Source: Anopheles merus | Taxonomy: Eukaryota > Arthropoda > Insecta > Diptera > Culicidae | Assembly (NCBI RefSeq): GCF_017562075.2 | Contig: NC_054084.1 | Location: forward strand, 5,683,501-5,747,500 | Length of the DNA stretch: 64,000 nt | Direction: 5' to 3' | Part shown: piece by piece, positions 1 to 8,649 of the stretch | Layout of the letters: every line of letters begins with the position of its first letter | Position numbering within the stretch: the first letter of the stretch is position 1 | Notes under the pieces: generated by a model | Seen by the model: only the letters and a program-made list of their open reading frames with translations | Told to the model about the DNA's origin: nothing | The model's database searches: none | Made by a program: the position numbers and the translations under genes

Positions 1-454
1 TATACCCTCAAAACAAAAGGTCAATGTTCGTGTGAATGTTGGACCACGATTTGATCGAGCTCTGGCCAGTGCTTCCCTATAACCATTGTGCGCAATCGAT
101 CGTGAAAGTGATCCATTTAACGCAAGCGCGCAACAGGTGTAACGGGCCGCTTCTATGCGCAGAAGATGCTTGCCATTTTTAAACATTTCCCAGGCATCTA
201 ATAACAATCAGCATGCAGCGCACGCTTTGAGTGTGGGGGGGGGGGGGAGACGGGAGCTTGAGAGATTGATTACGATGCAAATCACACACCCACGCAGCTC
301 ATCTGTAATTACACAACATGAATACACAACGAAGACGCACGTGGACGTGGTCCGATGGGCACAACAAACACAACATTGCGCGTGGGGTGTGGCTGCACTT
401 GACCGATATATTTCACTAACCTTCTCCGTCCTTGCTTCTCCTTCTCCTCCGCAG
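1..454 (+). other. Intron or upstream sequence of the first gene
   Basis: No coding exon can be supported here. The stretch ends in a pyrimidine-rich tract and CAG (about 421-454) that reads as a 3' splice site, so most of it is probably the last intron of the gene whose final exon follows. It holds a run of 13 G (235-247). Open frames through this stretch are low in information and look like chance. Confidence 0.5.
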
Positions 455-637
455 GACCGGGACGCACTGGAGGCACACCATCGGGAGCAGATGGCCAAGC
501 TGGAGGAGATGGTGCGCGCGCTGTCGAACGAAAACCAAACCCTGCGCGCCGAACTGATCGCGCAAAGCAGCACACGCAGCAAACCGGCGACAACACCGGC
601 CACTAGTGGTACCGGTGCTGCTGCTGCTAGTAAGTGA
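455..637 (+). CDS. Terminal coding exon of an unrecognised leucine-zipper-like protein
   Basis: An open frame runs from a good acceptor (pyrimidine tract then CAG at 452-454) to TGA at 635-637, giving 60 residues in phase 0. The first half is a strongly charged helix with leucines at heptad spacing (KLEEM, RAL, QTL, AEL) and an NENQ motif, as in a leucine zipper or short coiled coil. The end is a Ser/Thr/Ala/Pro-rich tail. I do not recognise the gene, and the rest of it lies to the left of the window. The stop codon overlaps a perfect-looking splice donor (GTAAGTGAG from 630), so some transcripts might splice onward instead of stopping. AATAAA at 926-931 and 969-974 are candidate polyadenylation signals. 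The acceptor, the heptads and the abrupt change of composition at 455 are what support it. Confidence 0.65.
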   Translation, partial: DRDALEAHHREQMAKLEEMVRALSNENQTLRAELIAQSSTRSKPATTPATSGTGAAAASK

Positions 638-1342
638 GATGGATTGTCGTTCTTTCACTAATGGAACCGAGTGTATGTGTACCGCTTTTTTTTTCTTTTT
701 GAAATTTTGTGTGATGATAAATATAATTTATTTAACGCTTTTTAGTCTGCTAAATGTATAATAATTGTTCGCGGCATGATGTTAAAATTCAAACCAACAA
801 GCAAAACAAAAATCGAACAAACTTTTGCTCTCACATTCTTAACACTAAGCGGCAAATGGAACGAACAATGGTGCCGTCTTTTTGGTTAAAGTAAATAGAA
901 TGAAATGAAATGTTGGACGGGTGAGAATAAATTAGTAAAGTACGGTAAAGAGATAGTAAAGCTAATTAAATAAATATCGCGTACGATTTATATAAATTCA
1001 TTTAAAAAAAAACTGATTGTAAAGATTTGTACTCCACGAGTAAAGAAGAACCTCCCCCCTGCATTGTGTAGAAGAGGAGGGAGGTTCCGGAGGTTGCAAA
1101 AAAGACGTCGTCTCTCGATCACGCCAGCGATCCAAAACCGCTCCATTGTTGTTCGCGTAAAGGCATTAAATATAGTCACTACTTTGTTACTAATGCTAGT
1201 AGTACACGAGAAAAAAATGCACAATAAATAGGAGAAAAAAAAACACATTACGTGTGCTGGCTGTCCGTTGTCTGTTGTAGAAAAAGCGCAAACACTTTGC
1301 AAACACCACTCCAGCCCCCCCACTGGTCCCATGATCGTCAGC
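638..1342. other. Convergent 3' region between two genes
   Basis: AT-rich, with no coding exon that I can support. It should hold the 3' UTR of the plus-strand gene (AATAAA at 926-931 and 969-974) and that of the minus-strand oxidoreductase. The nearest minus-strand AATAAA that I see is at 727-732, so the two 3' UTRs may overlap. Confidence 0.6.
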
Positions 1343-2605
1343 TTAAAAGTATCCGGCATGATTAATACTGGGATCGGCCCTAATTGCCGACACGGAGGCG
1401 ATGCGAGCCGCCGCACTCGCGAGCACGTTTTGCTTCTGCTGGCCGGTCGGCGATTCGGCGCACACGCTCACCTTCGTCCAGCTGCGCTCGCTGCTCGACT
1501 TCCGGATCGCGTCCAGCACCGCCTGCACGTACAGCCCATCCTCGAAGGTGGCCGCCGCCTGGACCGGTTCCTTGATCCAGCCCGCACTCTCCTTGTTCGG
1601 GTGGAACGCGTCCCGCAGCGCCCCGACCAGCTTGCACAACCCCTTCACATACGGTCGCGGCAGGGCCGTGTCCGAGGTGGCCGAAAACTGCAGATCCTGC
1701 ACGTCCACGTACAGCATCTCCTCCTTGACGGCGCCCGTCTCGGCGTTCAGCCGATGGCCCACCAGATCGCCGCCCCGCACGGTCAGATGGCCGGCCGGTC
1801 CGTAGATGACCACCTCCTGCTGGAACGCGTTGTTCGACTCGTGGCAGTTGATGTTCACCGTCACCAGGGCGCTGGACGTGCTGCCGTCGCTTTCGAGCTC
1901 CATCTGGAAGGCGCACACGTCGGGCGCCGCCACCCGCCTGATGCCCGTGTGCGAGTGGGACGCGTACATCGCGTACGTGCGCACCGTCCCGTGCACCCGG
2001 ACCGCTTTCCGCTCCGTGAGGAACTTTACCAGATCGATCACGTGACTGCCGACCAGGTTCAGCGCCCCACCGCCCATCGACTCATCGCACAGCCAGTCGT
2101 ACCGCTTGCGGTTGAACAGTGGGCCCATCCGCACCTTCACGTCGATCAGCGTCTGGTCGAGGCAGGGTCCGGGCGGCCCAATGTACCCCTCCTGGATGGC
2201 GCGCTTCATGTGCGCGATGGCGGGCAGAAACCGGAGCGAGTGGTTCACGATCGAGATGAGCGTCGGGTAGTACTGGCTGGCGCGGACCATCTTCAGCGCA
2301 TCGCTCTGCATCAGCGTCATCGGTTTGTCGCACACGACGTGCTTGCCGATGCCGAGCGCCTTCACCGATATCTGGGAGTGCAGGAAGGGCGGGCAGGTGA
2401 TGAACACGAGATCGACGTCCTTCCGCAGCAGCACGTCGTCGATCTTGGCCGTGTGGAACGGGATCTTCAGCTCGAGCGCCGCCTGCTCCGCCTCCTTGCC
2501 CGTGCGGCCCCAGATCGCCACGATGTTGAAGCCTTTGTCGCGCAGTATCGGCACCAGCACGTGGGTCACCTCGCCCGTACCGAACATACCGATTCCCGGG
2601 AGCAT
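1343..2605 (-). CDS. Glucose-fructose oxidoreductase domain-containing protein (GFOD family)
   Basis: An intronless frame of 420 residues. It is a Gfo/Idh/MocA-type NAD(P)-dependent oxidoreductase most like animal GFOD1/GFOD2. Residues 1-30 hold the Rossmann start (MLPGIGMFGTG) and residues 92-95 are CDKP, the position of the family's E-K-P catalytic/cofactor motif. Residues 165-200 (YDWLCDESMGGGALN, then GSHVIDLVKFL) are the typical start of the C-terminal alpha/beta domain. AATFEDGLYVQAVLDAIRKS near 350-370 closes the family region, and about 45 Ser/Ala-rich residues follow. The frame is open 32 codons further upstream, but the Met at 2605 is where similarity begins, as in the family, so I use it. 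Substrate and biological role are not known to me for this subfamily. The gene lies downstream of TMEM131 on the same strand, with a gap of about 2 kb. Confidence 0.9.
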   Translation of the reverse strand: MLPGIGMFGTGEVTHVLVPILRDKGFNIVAIWGRTGKEAEQAALELKIPFHTAKIDDVLLRKDVDLVFITCPPFLHSQISVKALGIGKHVVCDKPMTLMQSDALKMVRASQYYPTLISIVNHSLRFLPAIAHMKRAIQEGYIGPPGPCLDQTLIDVKVRMGPLFNRKRYDWLCDESMGGGALNLVGSHVIDLVKFLTERKAVRVHGTVRTYAMYASHSHTGIRRVAAPDVCAFQMELESDGSTSSALVTVNINCHESNNAFQQEVVIYGPAGHLTVRGGDLVGHRLNAETGAVKEEMLYVDVQDLQFSATSDTALPRPYVKGLCKLVGALRDAFHPNKESAGWIKEPVQAAATFEDGLYVQAVLDAIRKSSSERSWTKVSVCAESPTGQQKQNVLASAAARIASVSAIRADPSINHAGYF

Positions 2606-3243
2606 TTTCACGCCGAAAAAACACAGTTCTGAGCACGCACACACACGCACACTCACCGGAAGGGACACATAAAACACACACCGGAACGAAGCGGAACACA
2701 CGAAGGCGCAACGTAGGAATGTTGCCTTTGCTTTTGTTTTTTCCTGCCTTTCGCACGGATTGTAAACAAATCAGCGCACTTTGACAAATTAGCTGCACGG
2801 TGTACGACCACATGGTCAGCGAGTGTGGCAAAATGGTAGAAAAAGGGAGATTGAACTCAATGGAAACGGAATATTAAATGCATACAAATTTAAAGTGGAA
2901 TTAAAACTGAAAGTAGAAAGACAAAAATTTACAAAATTGTAGTCTACAAACACAAACGTAACAGGTAGTAACGCTTACCTGTCAAACGCGACGTAACGGC
3001 GCGTAACGCCTGCAAAGCGCGCTCTCTTTTCAAATGGGACGATGCTACAAGCATGCATGCTTCCTTACTTAGTTCGTAGTAATAAATTTGAAAAAATCGC
3101 ACTAAACATCTACACTAAAACAGAACCAAATAGAAAAAGGACACAACCATTGGCAATTGATTTTGTTTGCAGAATATTTCATCGTTTCACACGATCATGT
3201 GAATACGGTTTTATTTCATCATTCATTTTTCATGTTTCATCTT

Positions 3244-3332
3244 CATTATCATCATCATCATCATCGTCATATATCGAGAGTTTGTTCGTTTAGTCCAATC
3301 ATCATCATCATCATCATCATTATCATCCATGC
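3244..3332. repeat. (ATC)n trinucleotide microsatellite, interrupted
   Basis: Two runs of ATC/TCA triplets separated by a unique segment of about 40 bp. Confidence 0.9.
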
Positions 3333-4524
3333 GTAATAGTTATTCATCATCGTGGGTTTTTCTTCCGGGCCCTTCCTCGCGTTAAGGCTCCCACATCGCC
3401 TCTTAACTAGCCGCAAATATATGTATATATGTGTGTGTTTCTGTGTAATATTGTAGTTTTGTTTCGTAGATATTAGTTGCTTTTTGTTTTGCTTTGTTCG
3501 TGTCGCCTCGTCTCTTCCTTCTATGCACTGCACCCGACCGATAAACGGTAGGAGAACCTCCGAGAGCAGGTTTATGTAGCAGAGAAAATAGTTTCCCGCT
3601 TAGTTGCTTAAGTCAGCTGCTGCTGAAGCGGCTGGTTCGATATCGCAAATATTCGCTCTATTTTAGGTTGGGATGAGATGTAATTGATTTTTCATCTTGT
3701 CTTACACCTGCTGTCAGCTATCGCGTGCTCTTTCTAATGTGTTTGCAACAATATTCCAATGTTCAGCCGCAAACAACGCAAGATAGTGAAATGAACGAAG
3801 AGTAACCCTTTCTACTGCTTCATCCATTTTTCCAATAAGAAACTCATTCATAGAAACACAGCATTTCGGTGGATCTCTTGAATTTTCCAGTAGGGTCTCA
3901 AGCTCTTATTCGTTCAATTGGAATCTCTGATTTCGATTTAAAAAGCAGAATTCACATACGATTTCTTTTTTCATTTCAAATATAATTCAACTTATTTTAC
4001 GCAACGCAATAGCAAAAACAAAATCCCTCGTGTGTGTCTGAGCGCACGAATATGCAAAAGGCAGTAAGAAATTAACAGAACTAAGCTCGGAGCGAGAAAA
4101 AAAGTAAATATCAAGTTTCAAAGCCTTGAGAAAGCAAAAGAAATAAAGTAAGAAAAGCTAGATAAAACAACAAACTAAAAGAGTGTGTGTTAGAAATACG
4201 CTGATACGAGTACACAACCATGTGGCAGGAAGGATAGAAAATTTAAAAAAAAAAAAACAATGAAGTGTAATGTGGCAGCGTAAGGGTAAGGTGTGAATTG
4301 ATGAAAACAGCTTGTGCGCTTCTTGTAGAGCAATCAGACAAGAGGATAAACTTAAGTTAAAACAACAGGCTTATTCGAATGCAACAAAACGATCGCGCAT
4401 TCAAGATGGCCTATCAATTCGAATTCGGCTGCAAACGCCATTTTATGGCGAGCAAAAAGTGTGCTCTTCGAATGCTTTTCGACAAATTTCAAAATGAGTA
4501 GTGCGCCACACATACTTCCTCCCA

Positions 4525-4543
4525 TCTCTCTCTCTCTCTCTCT
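4525..4543. repeat. (CT)n microsatellite
   Basis: A pure run of about nine CT dinucleotides, just beyond the TMEM131 stop codon. Confidence 0.9.
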
Positions 4544-4666
4544 AAAGCGTTAAAATTAAAAAGAAATGAAAAAATAATAACACACAGCGTAAAATGTCCC
4601 TACTAAAAGAGCATTTAAAAGCCTTCAATTTAAGAGCGGCTACTCTCCGTGCAATGAATCTGCCGT

Positions 4667-6817
4667 CTATGTTTCCTCGGTAGGCCCGGTTGGTGCGGCT
4701 GCCCAACGATCGGCATTACTACTGGCCGTGGTCCAGATCGATGCCAGCTGGAACGGATTGTAGCCCGAGGAGGACGTAGAGGACGAGCCCGATGTAGCGT
4801 TCGACGAACCGGACCCAGTTGAAGTCGTTGATGCTGCGGTTGCTGTTGCTGTTGCCTGGCCGGAGGTCGCATCGGTCGAGGAAGCGATGGCTGCACTAGA
4901 AGCACAGCCACCTTTACCGATTGCATCATCGGCTGAAAGTTGACGGATAAGTTGTTGCTGTTGTTGCGATTGTTGCAGCTGCTGCTGCTGCTGTTGCTGG
5001 AGCCGATGCTGTTGAAGCAGCAGGTTGAACGTTTGCTGATCCTCTTCGTAAACCATGCGATTGGATGGCAAACCACCACCACCGTTACCACCCACCACCG
5101 ATGGGAGATGGTTAGAAAAGCCGGGCGGTGGCGCCACGGTGGTCTGGCCCGAGGACATTCCCGAGCCGAGCCACCCATCGGACAGGTTCGATGCTGCACG
5201 GTGGCCCAGTATAACGTCGGGTACGGTTTGCTGCTGCAGCTGGCGAGCTTCCGCGGCGGCCATCGCGAGCTGAGACTGGAAGTGCAGTACCGATTCGTAT
5301 GCTGCCAACTGCTGCTGCTGCTGCTGTTGCTGGTGATGGTGCTGTTGTTGTTGCTGGTGCTGCTGATACTGATGCTGTGCATTGAGATTGTTCCACAGTT
5401 CGGCCGTGGTCCAGGCTTGGCTCATACCGCCGCCCTGGGAAGTCATCTGTTTGTGCGTAGACAGTGGCCATTGCAGATGCGCATCCATCGCGCTGTTCCA
5501 ATCGTGCTGGTTGTGCTGTTGCTGCTGGGACAAATGTTGCTGCTGCTGCTGCTGTTGGTGACGAGAGCGATAGTGCATTTCCATAAAATCATTCTCAGCT
5601 GAGCTAACGCCACCCGGGTGATGATTGGAACCATTGGACAGTCCCCCAATGGTGCTGTGATCGGCGCCAAATGAATGGCCAGCATTCGAGAGCAGCGAAG
5701 AGCCAATACCAAGGTACGGATCGCTCTGACGCTGGTGAATGTCGGCAAACGACTGCGAAAAGAAGCTGTCCGACTGATGCTGATGCTGTGCTCCACCACC
5801 ACCATTCATGCTCTTGCCGATGGTCGTAGTCGCCGCCGACGGGTCATTGCTACTGCCGCCCGATGACAGCTGTACCGGATTGTGTATAACGTGCCCACCG
5901 AACGGTTCCCAACACTTGGCCAAATTCGATCCGCCCCGTCCACCCATCATCTGTGCCATCAGCAGCCCGTCCGCCTCTTCCCCATCACCGTCGGCACTGT
6001 TCGAGCCGGAGGGCGACTTCTTGGACGTGCCAATCGGACCGAGATCGGGCGAGCCGCTGGTCGCGACGAACGGGGCCGAGCATTCCTTCTCGAGCGTTCC
6101 GCCAAGATAGCTATCATCCTTCGACCGCTGTTCGGTATGATTCGCGACCGTTGACTTTGTGCTAGCGCTAGACACATCCTGCAGCGAATGCAGTGGCTTT
6201 CGGTAGTGTTGTGTCGAGGGAGCGGCGACAGCAGTGCTGCCTCCTCCACCGGTTGAGCTTGTCGTAGTCGGGAGTCCAAAAACGGTGCTGTTGCTGCTGC
6301 TCCCGCCAGGAGAGCGTTGAAGACTGGCAGAGGATTTGCTATTCAGTTGGGCGTTGCTGCCACCAAACAACATGAACGCCTCCATGCCGGGCATGATCGA
6401 GCTGATCGTGGATTGCGTGCCTCCTCCTCCTCCGGCCAGCTGTTTCGTTGCCGAAGTTTGCGCAACGACATCGCTGAAGCTGGCACAGTTCTCACCCCAC
6501 ACCGTGGCAGTCGAGGCAACAGGCACGGATGCGTTCTGCAGGATCGTGCCAAGCGTGGTCGATTTGTGCTGCTGCGAGGCGGGTGTATTGAACTGCAGGG
6601 CGGTACCCTTGTACTGTTGCTGCGTGCCGGAGGCCGCCGACGTCCCTTTGCTGCCACCCTTCTTGCCTTGGTTCGGTTTTCGCTCGCGGCCCGGTGTTTT
6701 GCTGAACTTTTTGGCGGAGGACGACGACGACGACGACGAAGATGACTGTTGGTGCTGCTGCTGCTGTTGTTGCGCCGGTTGTTGGTGGTGATGGGGCGGA
6801 TTTAGTGACGATTCCAC
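4667..6817 (-). CDS. Tmem131: TMEM131 exon 3: Q-rich cytosolic tail and C-terminus
   Basis: This exon encodes residues 1916-2631. The acceptor is TTTTAG at 6818-6823 and the first codon is GTG (Val), so it is an internal exon and not a gene start. The tail is dominated by polyglutamine tracts with His, Ser/Gly runs and short conserved-looking islands: a basic KKFSKTPGRERKP segment near the start, TVWGENCASFSDVV, ECSAPFVATSGSPDLGPIG, AKCWEPFGGHVIHNP, and YNPFQLASIW at about 2601. The last is comparable with the conserved C-terminal motif of vertebrate TMEM131, which supports assigning this exon to the same gene. The stop is TAG at 4667-4669. No separate promoter is visible for it, so an independent gene is unlikely but not excluded without cDNA. 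Confidence 0.85.
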   Translation of the reverse strand: MESSLNPPHHHQQPAQQQQQQHQQSSSSSSSSSSAKKFSKTPGRERKPNQGKKGGSKGTSAASGTQQQYKGTALQFNTPASQQHKSTTLGTILQNASVPVASTATVWGENCASFSDVVAQTSATKQLAGGGGGTQSTISSIMPGMEAFMLFGGSNAQLNSKSSASLQRSPGGSSSNSTVFGLPTTTSSTGGGGSTAVAAPSTQHYRKPLHSLQDVSSASTKSTVANHTEQRSKDDSYLGGTLEKECSAPFVATSGSPDLGPIGTSKKSPSGSNSADGDGEEADGLLMAQMMGGRGGSNLAKCWEPFGGHVIHNPVQLSSGGSSNDPSAATTTIGKSMNGGGGAQHQHQSDSFFSQSFADIHQRQSDPYLGIGSSLLSNAGHSFGADHSTIGGLSNGSNHHPGGVSSAENDFMEMHYRSRHQQQQQQQHLSQQQQHNQHDWNSAMDAHLQWPLSTHKQMTSQGGGMSQAWTTAELWNNLNAQHQYQQHQQQQQHHHQQQQQQQQLAAYESVLHFQSQLAMAAAEARQLQQQTVPDVILGHRAASNLSDGWLGSGMSSGQTTVAPPPGFSNHLPSVVGGNGGGGLPSNRMVYEEDQQTFNLLLQQHRLQQQQQQQLQQSQQQQQLIRQLSADDAIGKGGCASSAAIASSTDATSGQATATATAASTTSTGSGSSNATSGSSSTSSSGYNPFQLASIWTTASSNADRWAAAPTGPTEET

Positions 6818-8649
6818 CTAAAACGAGCCAACAATAGCATCAGAAATCAGAGACACACTCAGGTACACTCGCTAAATTGGACGGCGCGCGTTCTTATCAA
6901 GTGCGCAATGACGCTATTTTAAGCTAGAGAACCAATCGTGTGACGTAATTTAATGTTATCAAAGTTCAAAGCTCCCGCTTACTACTCGTCGTTCTATTAC
7001 ACCTAGCGCCGGCCGGGAATCCAAAAACAAAAACCGAAAACTAACACCAAAGTGAAATGAAATCTAATTTTAACAAAGTCGTTTCTTCAACCGTTTCTCT
7101 CTTCCTGCCTAGTTCGTTAGCATGCATTCAGGGGGTGGGGCAAAGATGGGTAAAGAACCCCAGGAGCATCATCTCATTGTTGCTCGACAACACTCGACAC
7201 TCTGTGTCCGCCTCCGTGAAGCGTTACCAGAGGCCTGCGCCTCTGCGCCTTCATTACTTTCCCTTTTCTTTAAATGAAAACAAACGAAATTGTATGCTTG
7301 CCTTGCTTGCTCATCAAGAAGGCACGAATTGAATAAGAATGCCGCTGTGTTGGACGTAATAAAAGAATAAAACAATACGAACAACAATCAGCACCATTGA
7401 TTGTTGTCGTGCTCTTGCCGGTTTGGATGAGATTTCCCAGTGCATCACCCGACCGCACGGCAAGAAGTGAGCCGAGCAGCGGATCTATTAGATCGATTCA
7501 TTCCCCCCCCACTGACGACACACGATAGACAGGCATGACACCACGACCGACGTGTGTGTATCTTCGTATCTGTGTGTGTCGTGCTGTTTGTTTTTCGGTT
7601 CTAAAATAAATACAAACATTCTTGATTGGCACACAGAGCGTCGTCACAAATCTGTCGTAGTCTCATCGGTCTCAAAAAGGTGAACAGAAGGCAATCAGTT
7701 CCCTATCCTCCGCTGCATTCTCCACAATAAAAACTAGCGCATGACTGCACTCAAGCATGTTTCTGCAGCACGAGCAGCCTCTCCTTTCGCTGTGTGCGTG
7801 TAAAGAATGTCACCGCGTTAAACGTGTGCGCGCGCTCGCCTTGCTGTTGCGCGTAACATTCCATGGAGCCGCACGGCGCACATGGATGACCAGCCGCGCA
7901 CACTACACCACGTGCGTCACACTTTTTTTCTGCCTTTCCGCGCATCAACCGCGTGTCTTACCATCGCCGATTCCCGCCCGCATCACCATCACGTCTGTTC
8001 CACAAACGGAGCGGCTCACGTGCAGCCAGCACCAGTGCCGGACGCACGAGAGAATATATTATGCCGCGCGAGCGCATGCGTAACGATCGCTAAAACGTAC
8101 CAGCCGTACACAGCAACAAAGGCAAAGAAGTGGCAAAAGAACCTCCAACAGGGGCATCGCACACAGCAATTTCAGTAACAACACAACACACGGCGCAATG
8201 ATAATAAAACAAACACAAACGACGCATAAGTGTGCAGCCTTTCGGAGGCACGAGCCAAGACCCCCACACCACGCGGGCCAGCGACACATCGGTCAAACAT
8301 TGTGGCGGTGCGCGGGGCAAAAGATTGTGGCCATTAATCGTCTCGTTCGCTATCGTCAATCAACCTGAGGGTTTCCTTACGTCTCCCACTCTCACTCGCT
8401 CTCTTACTCTTTCGCTCGTTTGCTATCATCTCCCTTTCTAGCGAACTGATAAATGAACCCAGCAAACAAAATTTCAGCTGATTCTACCGCCCCAAAGGGC
8501 TTGTTGTTGTGTATCGTCGCGATGGTGCTGCGCTACCGATTGTAAAGATTGACCTTACTGATAAAGACATTCGCCAACGAAAACCTCTCCTGCTTAGGGG
8601 GGCATGAAAAATGATTACGACTTTTAATAACAAACAAACTGAGCCGTAC
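6818..8649 (-). other. TMEM131 intron 2
   Basis: 1832 bp between donor GTACGG (8649 downward) and acceptor TTTTAG (6818). Minus-strand open frames here look like chance; I see no coding exon. The plus strand around 7750-8180 is GC-richer with several short open frames, none with recognisable content. Confidence 0.7.

Larger units (their letters stand above)
2606..4666. other. Intergenic: GFOD promoter side and TMEM131 3' UTR
   Basis: No coding exon seen. The left part (2606-3060) should contain the minus-strand GFOD promoter; it holds an inverted CAGGTA pair (2961-2982), several GTAACG repeats and a 14-bp perfect palindrome (3049-3062). The right part is AT-rich and probably TMEM131 3' UTR. 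A minus-strand AATAAA at 3210-3215 is a candidate polyadenylation signal. Confidence 0.55.

Noticed and set aside
1268..2632. 454-codon plus-strand open frame over the GFOD gene
   Set aside because: Antisense shadow of a GC-rich conserved coding region; its sequence is Arg/His-rich and matches nothing.
6700..6817. Reading exon 3 of TMEM131 as an independent gene starting at 6817
   Set aside because: The first codon is GTG directly after a splice acceptor, phase matches the upstream exon, and the C-terminus carries the TMEM131-like motif.
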